Positions 17,291 to 25,011 of a DNA stretch of 64,000 nucleotides are shown piece after piece (the stretch's first letter is position 1; each line of letters begins with the position of its first letter). The notes below the pieces were generated by a model. It had not been told where the DNA came from and made no database searches. It saw only the letters and a list, made by a program, of their open reading frames with translations. A program made the translations under genes and the position numbers. The stretch is from an uncultured Alphaproteobacteria bacterium (lineage in GTDB: Bacteria > Pseudomonadota > Alphaproteobacteria > RF32 > CAG-239), in the NCBI GenBank assembly GCA_934248075.1, contig CAKQKH010000005.1, positions 1 through 64,000 on the forward strand, given 5' to 3'.

Positions 17291-18020
17291 TCGCCCAAAA
17301 ATCGTTGCCGTAAGCGTCGCCGGCGCTTTGCACAATCATCATGGCCAAAGCTGTCAGGATTTTTTCAAGCATACCCGCGGCAAGAATTTGGTTGCGGTGG
17401 TCTCAGACGGCGCCGGCTCTGCCAAATTGGGCAAAATAGGAGCAAAAACAATTTGTTCCACGGCTTGTGATTTGCTTAAAAACACCGAATTCGCCGATAT
17501 TCCCGAGCAAATTCGCCGAGTGATAAAATTGGCGCGAGAAAAGTTGGTTTTGCATCGCCGCAATTCTTCCAAGTCCGAATCCGGCATCGGTGATTTTGCC
17601 GCCACTTTGGTTGGCGTGGTCTGCCGTGGCAACAGGGGCGTGTTTTTTCATATTGGAGATGGCGCGGCGATAGCTGTTCGCGGCGGTTTTGATGACTTTG
17701 TTGCCTCCCACCCGCAAAATGGCAATTTTTCTTGTGAAACTTTTTTTTACACGCAACAGGCATGGCAGGAAAATTTGCGTCTGACCTGGTTTGACAACGC
17801 CACCACGTTATTATTAATGAGCGACGGCGTTACCGGTTTTTCATTTTCGGCAGATATGCAGAAGATAGAACAAGGTTTTATCGGGCCGATAGATCGTTTT
17901 CTGACCGAGGCCAAAAGCAAGCCCAAGGCGGTTAAAGCTTTGGCCAACACGCTAAACACGCCCAAGGCTCAACGTATAAATGCCGATGATAAGACCTTGG
18001 TTTGGATAAAGGTAAAATAA
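17280..18020 (+). CDS. PP2C-family Ser/Thr phosphatase, YegK-like
   Basis: Metal-dependent phosphatase, second member of the triad. The start at 17280 (MKNSRPKIVAVSVAG) is taken in place of the further-upstream in-frame start at 17214 because of the tight overlap with the VWA gene. In 246 residues, GQSCQDFF near residue 21, VVSDGAGSAKLG (about 40-51), FHIGDGAAIAV (about 123-133) and LLMSDGVTGF (about 178-187) carry the metal-binding aspartates. It presumably removes phosphates placed by the adjacent kinase. The kinase start follows the stop by one base. Confidence 0.88.
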   Translation: MKNSRPKIVAVSVAGALHNHHGQSCQDFFKHTRGKNLVAVVSDGAGSAKLGKIGAKTICSTACDLLKNTEFADIPEQIRRVIKLAREKLVLHRRNSSKSESGIGDFAATLVGVVCRGNRGVFFHIGDGAAIAVRGGFDDFVASHPQNGNFSCETFFYTQQAWQENLRLTWFDNATTLLLMSDGVTGFSFSADMQKIEQGFIGPIDRFLTEAKSKPKAVKALANTLNTPKAQRINADDKTLVWIKVK

Positions 18021-18021
18021 C

Positions 18022-19473
18022 ATGGTTGCAGGGCAAACATACAACGCTGTTTATGCCGATCGCTCCTTTGGCAAGATCACGCTTGGCGAGTTGATAAACC
18101 GCGGCGGTGCCTCAGGCAAGATATATAGTGTCGAGGGGCGGCCGGAATTGGTGGCCAAAATTTTTCACAACACCGACAAGAGCAAGACCAACCGCCAAAA
18201 ACTGGAGGCGATGCTTCTAAACAAGCCAAGTTTTCCTCCGGTGGAAGAGGGCGGGGTGTCTTATACTCAAATCGCGTGGCCAGAGGCTTTGTTGGAAGAC
18301 GAGCAAGGTTTTTGCGTTGGTTATCTGATGCCGTTGATTAATATGCAAGCCGCTGTTTCGCTAGATCACCTAATGCAAAAGGCCACGCGCAAAAAGCTAA
18401 ACTTGTCTGAAAAATACGCATATCGTATATTTGCCGCCTATAATTTAGCGGCTATGGTTACCTCTCTGCACAAATGCGGCCACTATATTGTTGACCTGAA
18501 ACCGTCAAACGTGTCGGTGTATAAAAATAATATGTTGGTGGCGATGGTTGATTGCGATGGATTTTCCATTAAGGGAGAAAACAGCCGTTATCCGGCGGAA
18601 TTTGTCAGCGAGGAATATATTTATCCTGAAGGCATGAGTCAGGCTTGTCAGGATATGGGCGAAGAGCAGGATAAATTTGCGCTTGCGGTTATAATTTTTC
18701 GCTTGCTCAATAACGGAATTCACCCTTTTTCAGGAGTTCCGCGCAAAAATGACGCAGAGATGCTCACCATTCAAAACCGCATTGAGCAATATCATTACGC
18801 CTATGGGCTTTGGCCGGACAAATATCAGGCCCCGCACCCATACAGCCTGCACAGCTATTTTGACAAAGACACGCTGGAGATGTTTGAGCGAGCGTTTGCC
18901 AAGGGCGGCAATCGCCCCAGTGCCTATGAATGGCAAGAACATCTGTGGAAACTCATGCACCATTTGCGCCAATGCAAAAACAATCCCAATCACGTTTATT
19001 TCACGACCAAAGGCTGCGGCTTGTGCATAATAGAAGATAAATTTTATCATGATATGCGCGATATCAAAAAACAAAAACAGACGCCCGAAAAGATTCGCGG
19101 CATCAAGGTTACGGATTTATCGCAGGAAAAAATTAATCATGATAAGAGCGTCAAACAGGCGCAGGATATCAAGATGCAGCGGATTTCAATAGCGATTATT
19201 GCCTTGTATCTGTTGTTCTTTTGCTTTTTATTTAAGATTCTTCAGCCATTGCAAAATATTATGTACGAACTCGGCGTGGGTTTGCAGGCGGTTATTGCCA
19301 CCTTGGGGTTCATGGGGATTCATCACCTGATTTATAAATATCAGGAGCAAATTCCCTTGTTCAAAAACAAGGGGATAACCGATATGTTGCAAGTGTTTGC
19401 CCTAATCTGTGTGATTGTCGCTCTGGTTTCGATAAATGATATTCCGCAAAATTTGCTTGAATTAGTCCGTTGA
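18022..19473 (+). CDS. Membrane-anchored Ser/Thr protein kinase, YegI-like
   Basis: Third gene of the triad. The N-terminal kinase domain shows a glycine loop (NRGGASGKIY, about 28-37), the ATP lysine in LVAKIF (about 50), the catalytic YIVDLKPSN (about 157-165) and a DFG-equivalent VDCDGF (about 177-182). After about residue 320 a short Cys-containing segment (GCGLC) follows, then a linker and three hydrophobic segments near residues 389-412, 418-440 and 452-474. The order kinase, linker, membrane segments fits YegI-type kinases. The length is 483 residues. Confidence 0.87.
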   Translation: MVAGQTYNAVYADRSFGKITLGELINRGGASGKIYSVEGRPELVAKIFHNTDKSKTNRQKLEAMLLNKPSFPPVEEGGVSYTQIAWPEALLEDEQGFCVGYLMPLINMQAAVSLDHLMQKATRKKLNLSEKYAYRIFAAYNLAAMVTSLHKCGHYIVDLKPSNVSVYKNNMLVAMVDCDGFSIKGENSRYPAEFVSEEYIYPEGMSQACQDMGEEQDKFALAVIIFRLLNNGIHPFSGVPRKNDAEMLTIQNRIEQYHYAYGLWPDKYQAPHPYSLHSYFDKDTLEMFERAFAKGGNRPSAYEWQEHLWKLMHHLRQCKNNPNHVYFTTKGCGLCIIEDKFYHDMRDIKKQKQTPEKIRGIKVTDLSQEKINHDKSVKQAQDIKMQRISIAIIALYLLFFCFLFKILQPLQNIMYELGVGLQAVIATLGFMGIHHLIYKYQEQIPLFKNKGITDMLQVFALICVIVALVSINDIPQNLLELVR

Positions 19474-19518
19474 TTTTACTATATTCAGTCTGTTGTGTAT
19501 AATAGAAAGGATAAGTCA

Positions 19519-20907
19519 TTGAAAACACTAAATCCGATTTTGATTTCCGGAAAAGAGGTTTTGCCCCTGATTGAGGGCGGCAAAGGGATTAATGGCAGCG
19601 ACGGACACTCCAGCGGTGCTTGGGCGCATGAGAATTGCGTTGGAACTTTTTCTGGCGTTAGCCCTGACTATTATGATAATAACGGCAACGTTATTTTTGA
19701 GCGATACCTAAAAAGAGACCGTCCTTCTCGGCATGAGGAAATGGTTGAGCAGTCAATAAAGGGCTGTCTGGCACAAGCCCAGATTGCTCATGAAGTATCT
19801 GACGGCAAGGGGCGGATTCATCTTAATATGTTGTGGGAGCTTGCAGGCTCGCAGCAGATTCTTAACGGCGTGCTGGAAAAAGCTAAAGGCTTGATTCATG
19901 GCGTTACCTGTGGCGCCGGATTGCCATACAATCTGGGTGAATTAGCGTCCAAATATGGCGTTTACTACTACCCGATAATTTCATCTTCCAGAGCTTTCCA
20001 TATATTGTGGAAACGAGCCTATAATCGTTTTGTGGAATTTTTGGGCGGCGTGGTTTATGAAGATCCATGGCTGGCCGGCGGACATAATGGCTTGTCCAAT
20101 GCCGAGAATCCCGCAGAGCCGCAAACTCCATATATGCGATTGGTTGAGTTGCGCAAGCTAATGAATGAACTCGGCCTGCAAGAAAAACCGATTATTCTGG
20201 CCGGAGGCATCTGGGCGCTTGATGACTGGCAAGACTATATAGATAATCCTGAAATTGGCAAAATAGCTTTTCAGTTTGGCACCAGACCGATGCTTACCAA
20301 AGAAAGCCCGATTAGTGATGCTTGGAAAAAACTGATGCTTCAGGTTAAAAAAGGTGATGTTATTTTGCAAAAATTCAGTCCGACTGGATTCTTTTCTTCG
20401 GCGATTAAAAATACGTTTTTATCGCGATTGATAGAGCGCAAGCAAGGAGAAGTTCCTTTTGCTCATGAGGCAAACGAAGAATTTTCGCAACCGTTACATT
20501 TAACAGACAGCAAAATCATCTTTATTCGCGCTGAGGATTCCGCCAAAGCGATGAATCAAATAAAATCAGGCCACACCGAAATTAAAGAAACCCCCGATAA
20601 TACGGTGGTGTTCTTAACGCCTGATGAGTGGGTGCAAATGAAAGAGGACCGCAAAAACTGCGTTGGTTGTTTGTCGCAATGCCAGTTTTCTGCGTGGTCG
20701 CAGGCCAAAGGCAACACCGGAAGACTGCCGGATCCCCGCTCTTATTGTATTCATAAAACTCTTTATGATGTCAGCCACAACGGCAGTATTGTTGACAATC
20801 TGCTGTTTGCCGGACATCAGGTGTATCGCTTTGCCACCGATCCGCTTTATCGCAACGGAATTCCCTCGGTTAAGGAGCTGATTGAGCGGATAAAATCCGG
20901 CAAATAA
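19519..20907 (+). CDS. Nitronate monooxygenase-like flavoprotein
   Basis: TIM-barrel flavoenzyme of the nitronate monooxygenase / 2-nitropropane dioxygenase family. VTCGAGLPYNLGEL, VVYEDPWLAGGHNG (the catalytic-His-type segment) and ILAGGIWALDD, with FGTRPMLTKES near the FMN phosphate site, are visible. The frame opens at a GTG at 19495, but TTG at 19519 is preferred because GAAAGGA lies just before it; the protein then has 462 residues. The C-terminal CVGCLSQC and FSAW segment adds a cysteine cluster that is longer than in simple family members. The substrate is unknown. Confidence 0.75.
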   Translation: MKTLNPILISGKEVLPLIEGGKGINGSDGHSSGAWAHENCVGTFSGVSPDYYDNNGNVIFERYLKRDRPSRHEEMVEQSIKGCLAQAQIAHEVSDGKGRIHLNMLWELAGSQQILNGVLEKAKGLIHGVTCGAGLPYNLGELASKYGVYYYPIISSSRAFHILWKRAYNRFVEFLGGVVYEDPWLAGGHNGLSNAENPAEPQTPYMRLVELRKLMNELGLQEKPIILAGGIWALDDWQDYIDNPEIGKIAFQFGTRPMLTKESPISDAWKKLMLQVKKGDVILQKFSPTGFFSSAIKNTFLSRLIERKQGEVPFAHEANEEFSQPLHLTDSKIIFIRAEDSAKAMNQIKSGHTEIKETPDNTVVFLTPDEWVQMKEDRKNCVGCLSQCQFSAWSQAKGNTGRLPDPRSYCIHKTLYDVSHNGSIVDNLLFAGHQVYRFATDPLYRNGIPSVKELIERIKSGK

Positions 20908-20975
20908 CCGCGCATTTTTACAAGACTCCTTCTCATCGACGGTGGAGGTTGGGTGGGGTGAGATAAAATAAAGAT

Positions 20976-21032
20976 TGTCATCGCTCCGAGAGGCGAGCAT
21001 TCTCGCCCGAGGTCAAGCGATCTTCCGTGCTG
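20976..21032 (+). repeat. Dispersed palindromic repeat A, copy 1
   Basis: A 57-bp element with hairpin GGCGAG-CATT-CTCGCC and an outer pair ATCGCT/AGCGAT. Same-family copies are at 22480-22536, 22979-23035 and 33632-33688. Confidence 0.9.
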
Positions 21033-21052
21033 TCAATCGATATTATCAGTTC

Positions 21053-21120
21053 GGTAGATGCCTGGACTTTGCGGAAGAATGCTTTCGCAAAGAGGCATGA
21101 CAGAGTCTTTTTTATTGTCA
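21053..21120 (+). repeat. Dispersed palindromic repeat B, copy 1
   Basis: Contains an imperfect hairpin around TTTGCGGAAGAATGC and GCAAAGAGGCA, ending in GAGTCTTTTTTATTG. An inverted copy is at 33541-33612. Confidence 0.85.
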
Positions 21121-21256
21121 CCCCCACCTTAATCCTTCCCCGTCTAGGGGAAGGAAAGAGCTAGCGCAGCGAAACTAGTAAACAAGTGACTGACACGCGG
21201 TTGGTGAGCCATTATAGGCGAACCTACCAAGTTAGACGATTTAGATGGGGGTGGCA
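21117..21256. repeat. Dispersed palindromic repeat C, copy 1
   Basis: Bounded by TGTCACCCCCA and TGGGGGTGGCA, with an internal palindrome CCTTCCCC/GGGGAAGG (21134-21154). A related element lies at 33454-33543. Confidence 0.75.
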
Positions 21257-21266
21257 TAAATGCAAC

Positions 21267-21330
21267 TGTCACTCTGAGTGAACCGAAGAGTCCATTATTG
21301 ACTGGATGTTTCGCTTCGCTCAACATGACA
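21267..21330. repeat. Dispersed palindromic repeat D, copy 1
   Basis: A 64-bp unit that starts CTGTCACTCTGAG and ends CTCAACATGACA, nearly self-complementary at its ends. Relatives are at 33377-33440 and 33806-33869. Confidence 0.85.
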
Positions 21331-21365
21331 ATTTTTTATTTTGTTTGTGATTGTGCACCACGAAT

Positions 21366-21465
21366 TGTCATTGCGAGTGTGAACGATAGTGAACCGAAGC
21401 AATCCATCTTGTGACTTGATGAAAATGGATTGCTTCTCAAGGCTATCGCCTTTCGCGCAATGACG
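21366..21465. repeat. Dispersed palindromic repeat E, copy 1
   Basis: A 100-bp imperfect palindrome bounded by TGTCATTGCGAG and CGCGCAATGACGA, with AAGCAATCCAT and ATGGATTGCTT as inner arms. An inverted copy is at 23063-23164. Confidence 0.88.
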
Positions 21466-21778
21466 ATGGGGAGGAATGGGAGGGTGAGCGCCCTTGAAAT
21501 CAAGGAAAAGAGTCCGATAGTACACTATTCTTTACATATCCTTTCTTAAAAACACCAAAAGATAGAAAAAAACATTGCAATTCTGTGTCAAACCCAAAAC
21601 AATATATTGACAAAGCGATGAAAATCGGGGCAATATAAACCTGAATTATGACTTAAGTGATATAAAAATCGCAAAACATACTTTTGGCCATCAAATTTAT
21701 GACTAATGATAAGATTGTTCATAATTTATTAATTTGTTATAGTTAAACTATCAACAAAGTAAATTGAGGAGAGATACA

Positions 21779-22393
21779 ATGAAAAGTTTATATAAAAATG
21801 AGCAATCAGGACGTTCGATGGTCGAAATGCTCGGCGTGCTCGCGATTATCGGGGTGCTTTCGATAGGTGGTATCTCCGGTTATTCTAAAGCGATGGCCAA
21901 ATATCGCGTAAACAAAACCTTAGACCAGATTTCTATGTTGGTTATCAACATTCGTACGCTGTTTTCTTCCAGCATCGATTATGATGGTTTAAGCGCAACG
22001 AACGCTATTAGCTTAGGCATTATTCCAGGCGATATGCAAGGTGGTACTGCCTCCAAGGTCAAGATAGTTAATTCTTATCAGGGGTCTGTATTGCTGGGTA
22101 ACCCAGGAGACAGTGCTGATGCAAAAAGACGTTTTTATATTGCTTATGATGGCTTGAATTCAGAAGCTTGCGTTTCTTTAGCTACTGCTGATTGGGGCTC
22201 ACAAAGTGGTTCCGGTCTTGAGGCAATACATATTAATGGAGGTGCTGCTACAGCTCCAGACGCTGTAACGTGCTCTGGTGATGGATGTTATAAAATAGGT
22301 ACAGATATTCCAATTTCTTTAGCTAACGCTGTAAAAAGTTGTGCTGAGACTGACAGTAATAAGACGTTTGCTATAACTTGGTACTATTACTAG
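21779..22393 (+). CDS. Type IV prepilin-like protein
   Basis: A short basic leader ends in G and is followed by RSMVEMLGVLAIIGVLSIGG, a type IV prepilin N-terminus with the conserved Glu at +5 after the presumed cleavage site (G13, after KNEQSG region). The remaining approximately 190 residues form a pilin head with a cysteine pair near the C-terminus and an aromatic end (ITWYYY). The C-terminal pattern Cys-x-Asn-x-aromatic is shared with the minus-strand pilin-like gene at 23271-23864, so both are probably R64 PilS-type. The start at 21779 is preferred to the in-frame TTG at 21764 because GAGGAG then has normal spacing. It lies outside the pilus operon, on the opposite strand, inside the repeat island. 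Confidence 0.82.
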   Translation: MKSLYKNEQSGRSMVEMLGVLAIIGVLSIGGISGYSKAMAKYRVNKTLDQISMLVINIRTLFSSSIDYDGLSATNAISLGIIPGDMQGGTASKVKIVNSYQGSVLLGNPGDSADAKRRFYIAYDGLNSEACVSLATADWGSQSGSGLEAIHINGGAATAPDAVTCSGDGCYKIGTDIPISLANAVKSCAETDSNKTFAITWYYY

Positions 22394-22416
22394 TCAAAGT
22401 ATCGAAACTCAAAAAG

Positions 22417-22449
22417 AGAGGAGAGTGTGGTGGCTCTCCTCTTTTTTTA
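22417..22449 (+). terminator. Rho-independent terminator of the pilin gene
   Basis: AGAGGAGAG (22417-22425) and CTCTCCTCT (22434-22442) form a perfect 9-bp stem with an 8-nt loop, followed by seven T. It begins 24 bases past the stop. Confidence 0.93.
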
Positions 22450-22479
22450 TCTGCTCTTTTCATCGCATAATAAATCAAC

Positions 22480-22536
22480 TGTCATCGCTCCGAGTGGCGA
22501 GCATTCTCGCCCGAGGTCAAGCGATCTTCCGTGCTG
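22480..22536 (+). repeat. Dispersed palindromic repeat A, copy 2
   Basis: Differs from copy 1 by one base (CGAGTGGCG in place of CGAGAGGCG). Same orientation as copy 1. Confidence 0.9.
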
Positions 22537-22622
22537 TTGGAATGATGTCTAGGTATAATCTTAATTTGGTTCCAAGAAAAAATGCTCTTGTTTTAGCGCT
22601 GATTATAGACTAACCTGATATT

Positions 22623-22919
22623 ATGAAAGAGATGTTTGTATATATTTTAACCAATAAAAATAACACTACGTTTTACACCGGTGTAACTTCTGATTTAATT
22701 CGCCGCGTCTATGAACATAAAAATAAAATCCTTCCGGGCTTTTCCAGTCAATATGATTTATTGAAACTGGTGTATTTTGAAAAAATCGAAGGTGAAGAAC
22801 AAGCTATCAGGCGAGAAAAATATCTGAAAAAGTGTTATCGCAAGACCAAAGCAAAATTAATAAATCAGCTTAATCCATTATGGAAAGACTTATATCCCGA
22901 GCTGACCGGTGACTTGTAG
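22623..22919 (+). CDS. GIY-YIG nuclease superfamily protein (UPF0213/URI type)
   Basis: The 98-residue protein is a minimal GIY-YIG domain: VYILTN (residues 6-11) and YTGVTSDLIRRVYEH (about 19-33) are the two signature strands and the following Arg-containing helix, and EEQAIRREKYLK (about 57-68) holds the conserved Glu. Members of this group are single-domain proteins of unclear role, often standing alone. It lies between copies of repeat A, which may indicate mobility of the small block, but no direct evidence exists. The ribosome-binding site is poor. Confidence 0.85.
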   Translation: MKEMFVYILTNKNNTTFYTGVTSDLIRRVYEHKNKILPGFSSQYDLLKLVYFEKIEGEEQAIRREKYLKKCYRKTKAKLINQLNPLWKDLYPELTGDL

Positions 22920-22978
22920 CTAAGTGTGTGAACATTGTGCAATAACGCTAATTATCTTGTTTTCACAATGTAGTATAT

Positions 22979-23035
22979 CAGCACGGAAGACCGCTTGACC
23001 TCGGGCGAGAATGCTCGCCACTCGGAGCGGTGACA
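22979..23035 (-). repeat. Dispersed palindromic repeat A, copy 3
   Basis: Inverted relative to copies 1 and 2. The outer stem reads ACCGCT/AGCGGT where the other copies have ATCGCT/AGCGAT: two changes that preserve pairing. Confidence 0.9.
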
Positions 23036-23062
23036 GTTGTTTTTTATGTATTTAAAAAGAAA

Positions 23063-23164
23063 GGTCATTGCGCGAACGGCGTTTAGCCGTGAGAAGCAAT
23101 CCATTTTTATCAAGAAACAAGATGGATTGCTTCGGTTCACTATCGTTCACACTCGCAATGACGG
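23063..23164 (-). repeat. Dispersed palindromic repeat E, copy 2
   Basis: Inverted relative of 21366-21465, sharing the outer arms and the AAGCAATCCAT / ATGGATTGCTT inner arms. The middle differs. Confidence 0.88.
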
Positions 23165-23189
23165 AACAGGGGGCAAAATCGCGCACTAT

Positions 23190-23254
23190 CCCGAGCCTCG
23201 AACAAAGTGAGTGGCGAGTAATAGCTTAAGAATGCCTGTGCGGCTTCGCACCGT
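23190..23254. repeat. Dispersed repeat F, copy 1
   Basis: Starts CCCGAGCCTCGAAC and ends GTGCGGCTTCGCAC, a small hairpin. A close copy is at 33711-33774. It ends 17 bases from the stop codon of the pilin-like gene on the minus strand. Confidence 0.85.
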
Positions 23255-23270
23255 CGCCCGCCGTCGCGGG

Positions 23271-23864
23271 TTAGAAATGCCAGATTATAATGCTATTGTT
23301 TCCACAAAGTTTTCGAGCCTTGTCTTTGCCGATAGGCAACCGATTTTCAGCCTCGTCCCAAGTAAACAAAGTTTCCGTTTGGCCGTCGATAATAGAAATT
23401 CCGCTGACACCAAGCCAGAATTTTTGTGAAAATTTATGTCCGGCCAATTCGACGCATTGTTTTGCGCTCAAATTTTTGTAGGCAATGTCAAAATTTCTTG
23501 CTCCCGGCATTAATAGACCGCCGTCCGCGCCTTGCCCGACAGCAACCAGGTTACCCATATATCCGCTTAAATTTCCGTTTTTGAGCATAGACTGCGGCGC
23601 CATTTTTTTCTTAATCACCTCTTGAGTGCTAAGCCCCCAATAATCCGGACGGTTTTGATAGTAGCGGCGAATATTGTCAGCCAGTTGGTTTAGCTCGGTT
23701 GCGGCCTCTGCTACTCCGCTGTCTTCCTGACTAAAGATAAAAACCAATCCCCCCCACAGCAAAAGCATTGTTGCTACAATTCCGGCCAATATTCGGCCGC
23801 GCAAACGAATACGTCTGACTTTTGCTTTCAGGTTATACAGTATGGTTTGTATTTTATCTTTCAT
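23271..23864 (-). CDS. PilS-type pilin-like protein, atypical N-terminus
   Basis: Last gene of the pilus operon and in the position of pilS/pilin in R64-like loci. The 197-residue protein has a basic leader, then a long hydrophobic helix (ILAGIVATMLLLWGGLVFIF, about residues 26-45), then a soluble head with two cysteines and an aromatic C-terminus (IIIWHF). The head resembles PilS-type pilins, including the plus-strand gene at 21779. Unlike a normal prepilin, the residue at +5 after the only plausible cleavage glycine is Gly, not Glu. It may be a minor or assembly-specific pilin. It starts three bases from the upstream gene's stop. Confidence 0.7.
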   Translation of the reverse strand: MKDKIQTILYNLKAKVRRIRLRGRILAGIVATMLLLWGGLVFIFSQEDSGVAEAATELNQLADNIRRYYQNRPDYWGLSTQEVIKKKMAPQSMLKNGNLSGYMGNLVAVGQGADGGLLMPGARNFDIAYKNLSAKQCVELAGHKFSQKFWLGVSGISIIDGQTETLFTWDEAENRLPIGKDKARKLCGNNSIIIWHF

Positions 23865-23867
23865 TTT

Positions 23868-25001
23868 TTATACTCCGCTTCCCATGCCGCTGGTGATTTG
23901 ATCTTGCATTTCAAAGGTGCCCATAACCGCCCATGCGATAACCGCGCCAATAGCCAGCAAAGCCACCATGTTTAAGATTCCTGCCTTCTCTTCAATCATA
24001 TAGACGGATTCTTCCAGCCAGTCATTGGCCAGATTGTCCAAAGCCTCTTCAAAGTTATCCAATTCTGAATAAATCTTAAGGTCGCCGATAATCTCTTTGT
24101 CCGGAAAGTCTAGTCCGGTTTTGGCCAAAGCTTGCCCAAGGTTATCACCATTGTTGATATAAATCAGCGTCTTATCAATTCGCTCGCGCAGATAGCGGCT
24201 TGAGTCACGACGAAGCGCGCGCATTGCAGTAGATACCGGAGTTCCACCCTTGACCAGCGCCGACAGTGCCAACAGCCAGCTGATGCCGGTAAAAACTTTG
24301 TACAGTGACCATGGCGGAATATAGTCAAAATATGCGCGAATTTTGCCGGTCCAAATTCCGATAGTGAAATAAATTACAATCATCAAAATCGGCAAGCTCA
24401 AAAAGGCGGCCAACCAGTTGTCTTTAATCCAGGCCGAGAGGTTGACCAAATCCCGCGCCATGCCGTGCCAAACTACGGTCGGTGCCGCGTCAATCATCGG
24501 CGGCACCATATAAACGCCGATAGCATAAATAATCAGCACCGCCATCATCATCAAAAAGCTCGGGTAGGCAATAGCGCCGACAATCGGGCGAATCATTTTA
24601 GTCGATCCCTCGGTGACCTTAATCAGATTAAGCAATGCGCTTTCCAGGTCAGAAACGTCGCCGACCGAAAGCATCAGCCGCTCTCGAGCCGGAGCCCAGC
24701 CTTTCAGCGCATCAGAAAAGGTTTTACCGTTGTTTAGAGCCTTGCCCCATGCAGCAATCGCAATCGCCAAAGGCTCTCCGGGGTTTTTGCCGCCATTGCT
24801 GGCGCCGTCGTGCAGCATATCCAGCGCGTCCATCAAAGAAAAGCGGTTTTTCATCAGCGAGGCGATTTTGCGATACATCTTGAGCCGTACTTTGTTGGAG
24901 AACAAGATAATCATTTTGGCATAATATTCCTCGATGAGGTTAAACTTCATCATCGCCTTTTGCAAAGATTTGGACTTTCTTTTATTATTTTCTTCCGCCA
25001 T
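23868..25001 (-). CDS. PilR-like inner-membrane platform protein (GspF/PilC family)
   Basis: Inner-membrane assembly platform of the thin pilus, related to GspF and R64 PilR. The 377 residues contain two GspF-like cytoplasmic helical halves (about 40-140 and 240-340) and hydrophobic stretches near 153-175, 195-215 and 345-368. The repeat of the domain is recognisable through LRRDSSRYLRERIDKTLIYINNG-type features in the second half. It lies between the ATPase and the pilin-like gene with 10-base and 3-base gaps, in one transcript. Confidence 0.87.
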   Translation of the reverse strand: MAEENNKRKSKSLQKAMMKFNLIEEYYAKMIILFSNKVRLKMYRKIASLMKNRFSLMDALDMLHDGASNGGKNPGEPLAIAIAAWGKALNNGKTFSDALKGWAPARERLMLSVGDVSDLESALLNLIKVTEGSTKMIRPIVGAIAYPSFLMMMAVLIIYAIGVYMVPPMIDAAPTVVWHGMARDLVNLSAWIKDNWLAAFLSLPILMIVIYFTIGIWTGKIRAYFDYIPPWSLYKVFTGISWLLALSALVKGGTPVSTAMRALRRDSSRYLRERIDKTLIYINNGDNLGQALAKTGLDFPDKEIIGDLKIYSELDNFEEALDNLANDWLEESVYMIEEKAGILNMVALLAIGAVIAWAVMGTFEMQDQITSGMGSGV

Positions 25002-25011
25002 TATCTTACTC

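Larger units (their letters stand above)
20908..21778. other. Non-coding repeat island upstream of the plus-strand pilin gene
   Basis: This 871-bp stretch has no convincing gene. It consists of repeats A, B, C, D and E back to back up to about 21470, then a very AT-rich 240 bp that should contain the pilin promoter. Short reading frames here are translations of the palindromic repeats. The pilin ribosome-binding site GAGGAGAG is at 21766-21773. Confidence 0.8.
22920..23270. other. Non-coding repeat island between GIY-YIG gene and pilus operon
   Basis: This 351-bp interval contains repeats A copy 3, E copy 2 and F copy 1, plus a GC-rich hairpin CCCGC-GACG-GCGGG near 23258-23271 just past the pilus operon. 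No gene is supported. Confidence 0.8.

Noticed and set aside
19495..19518. GTG start for the nitronate monooxygenase-like gene
   Set aside because: No ribosome-binding site is seen before it, while GAAAGGA fits the TTG at 19519.
21144..21525. Short frames within the 20.9-21.5 kb repeats (60 and 76 residues)
   Set aside because: They are translations of the palindromic repeat families and repeat elsewhere without a start signal.
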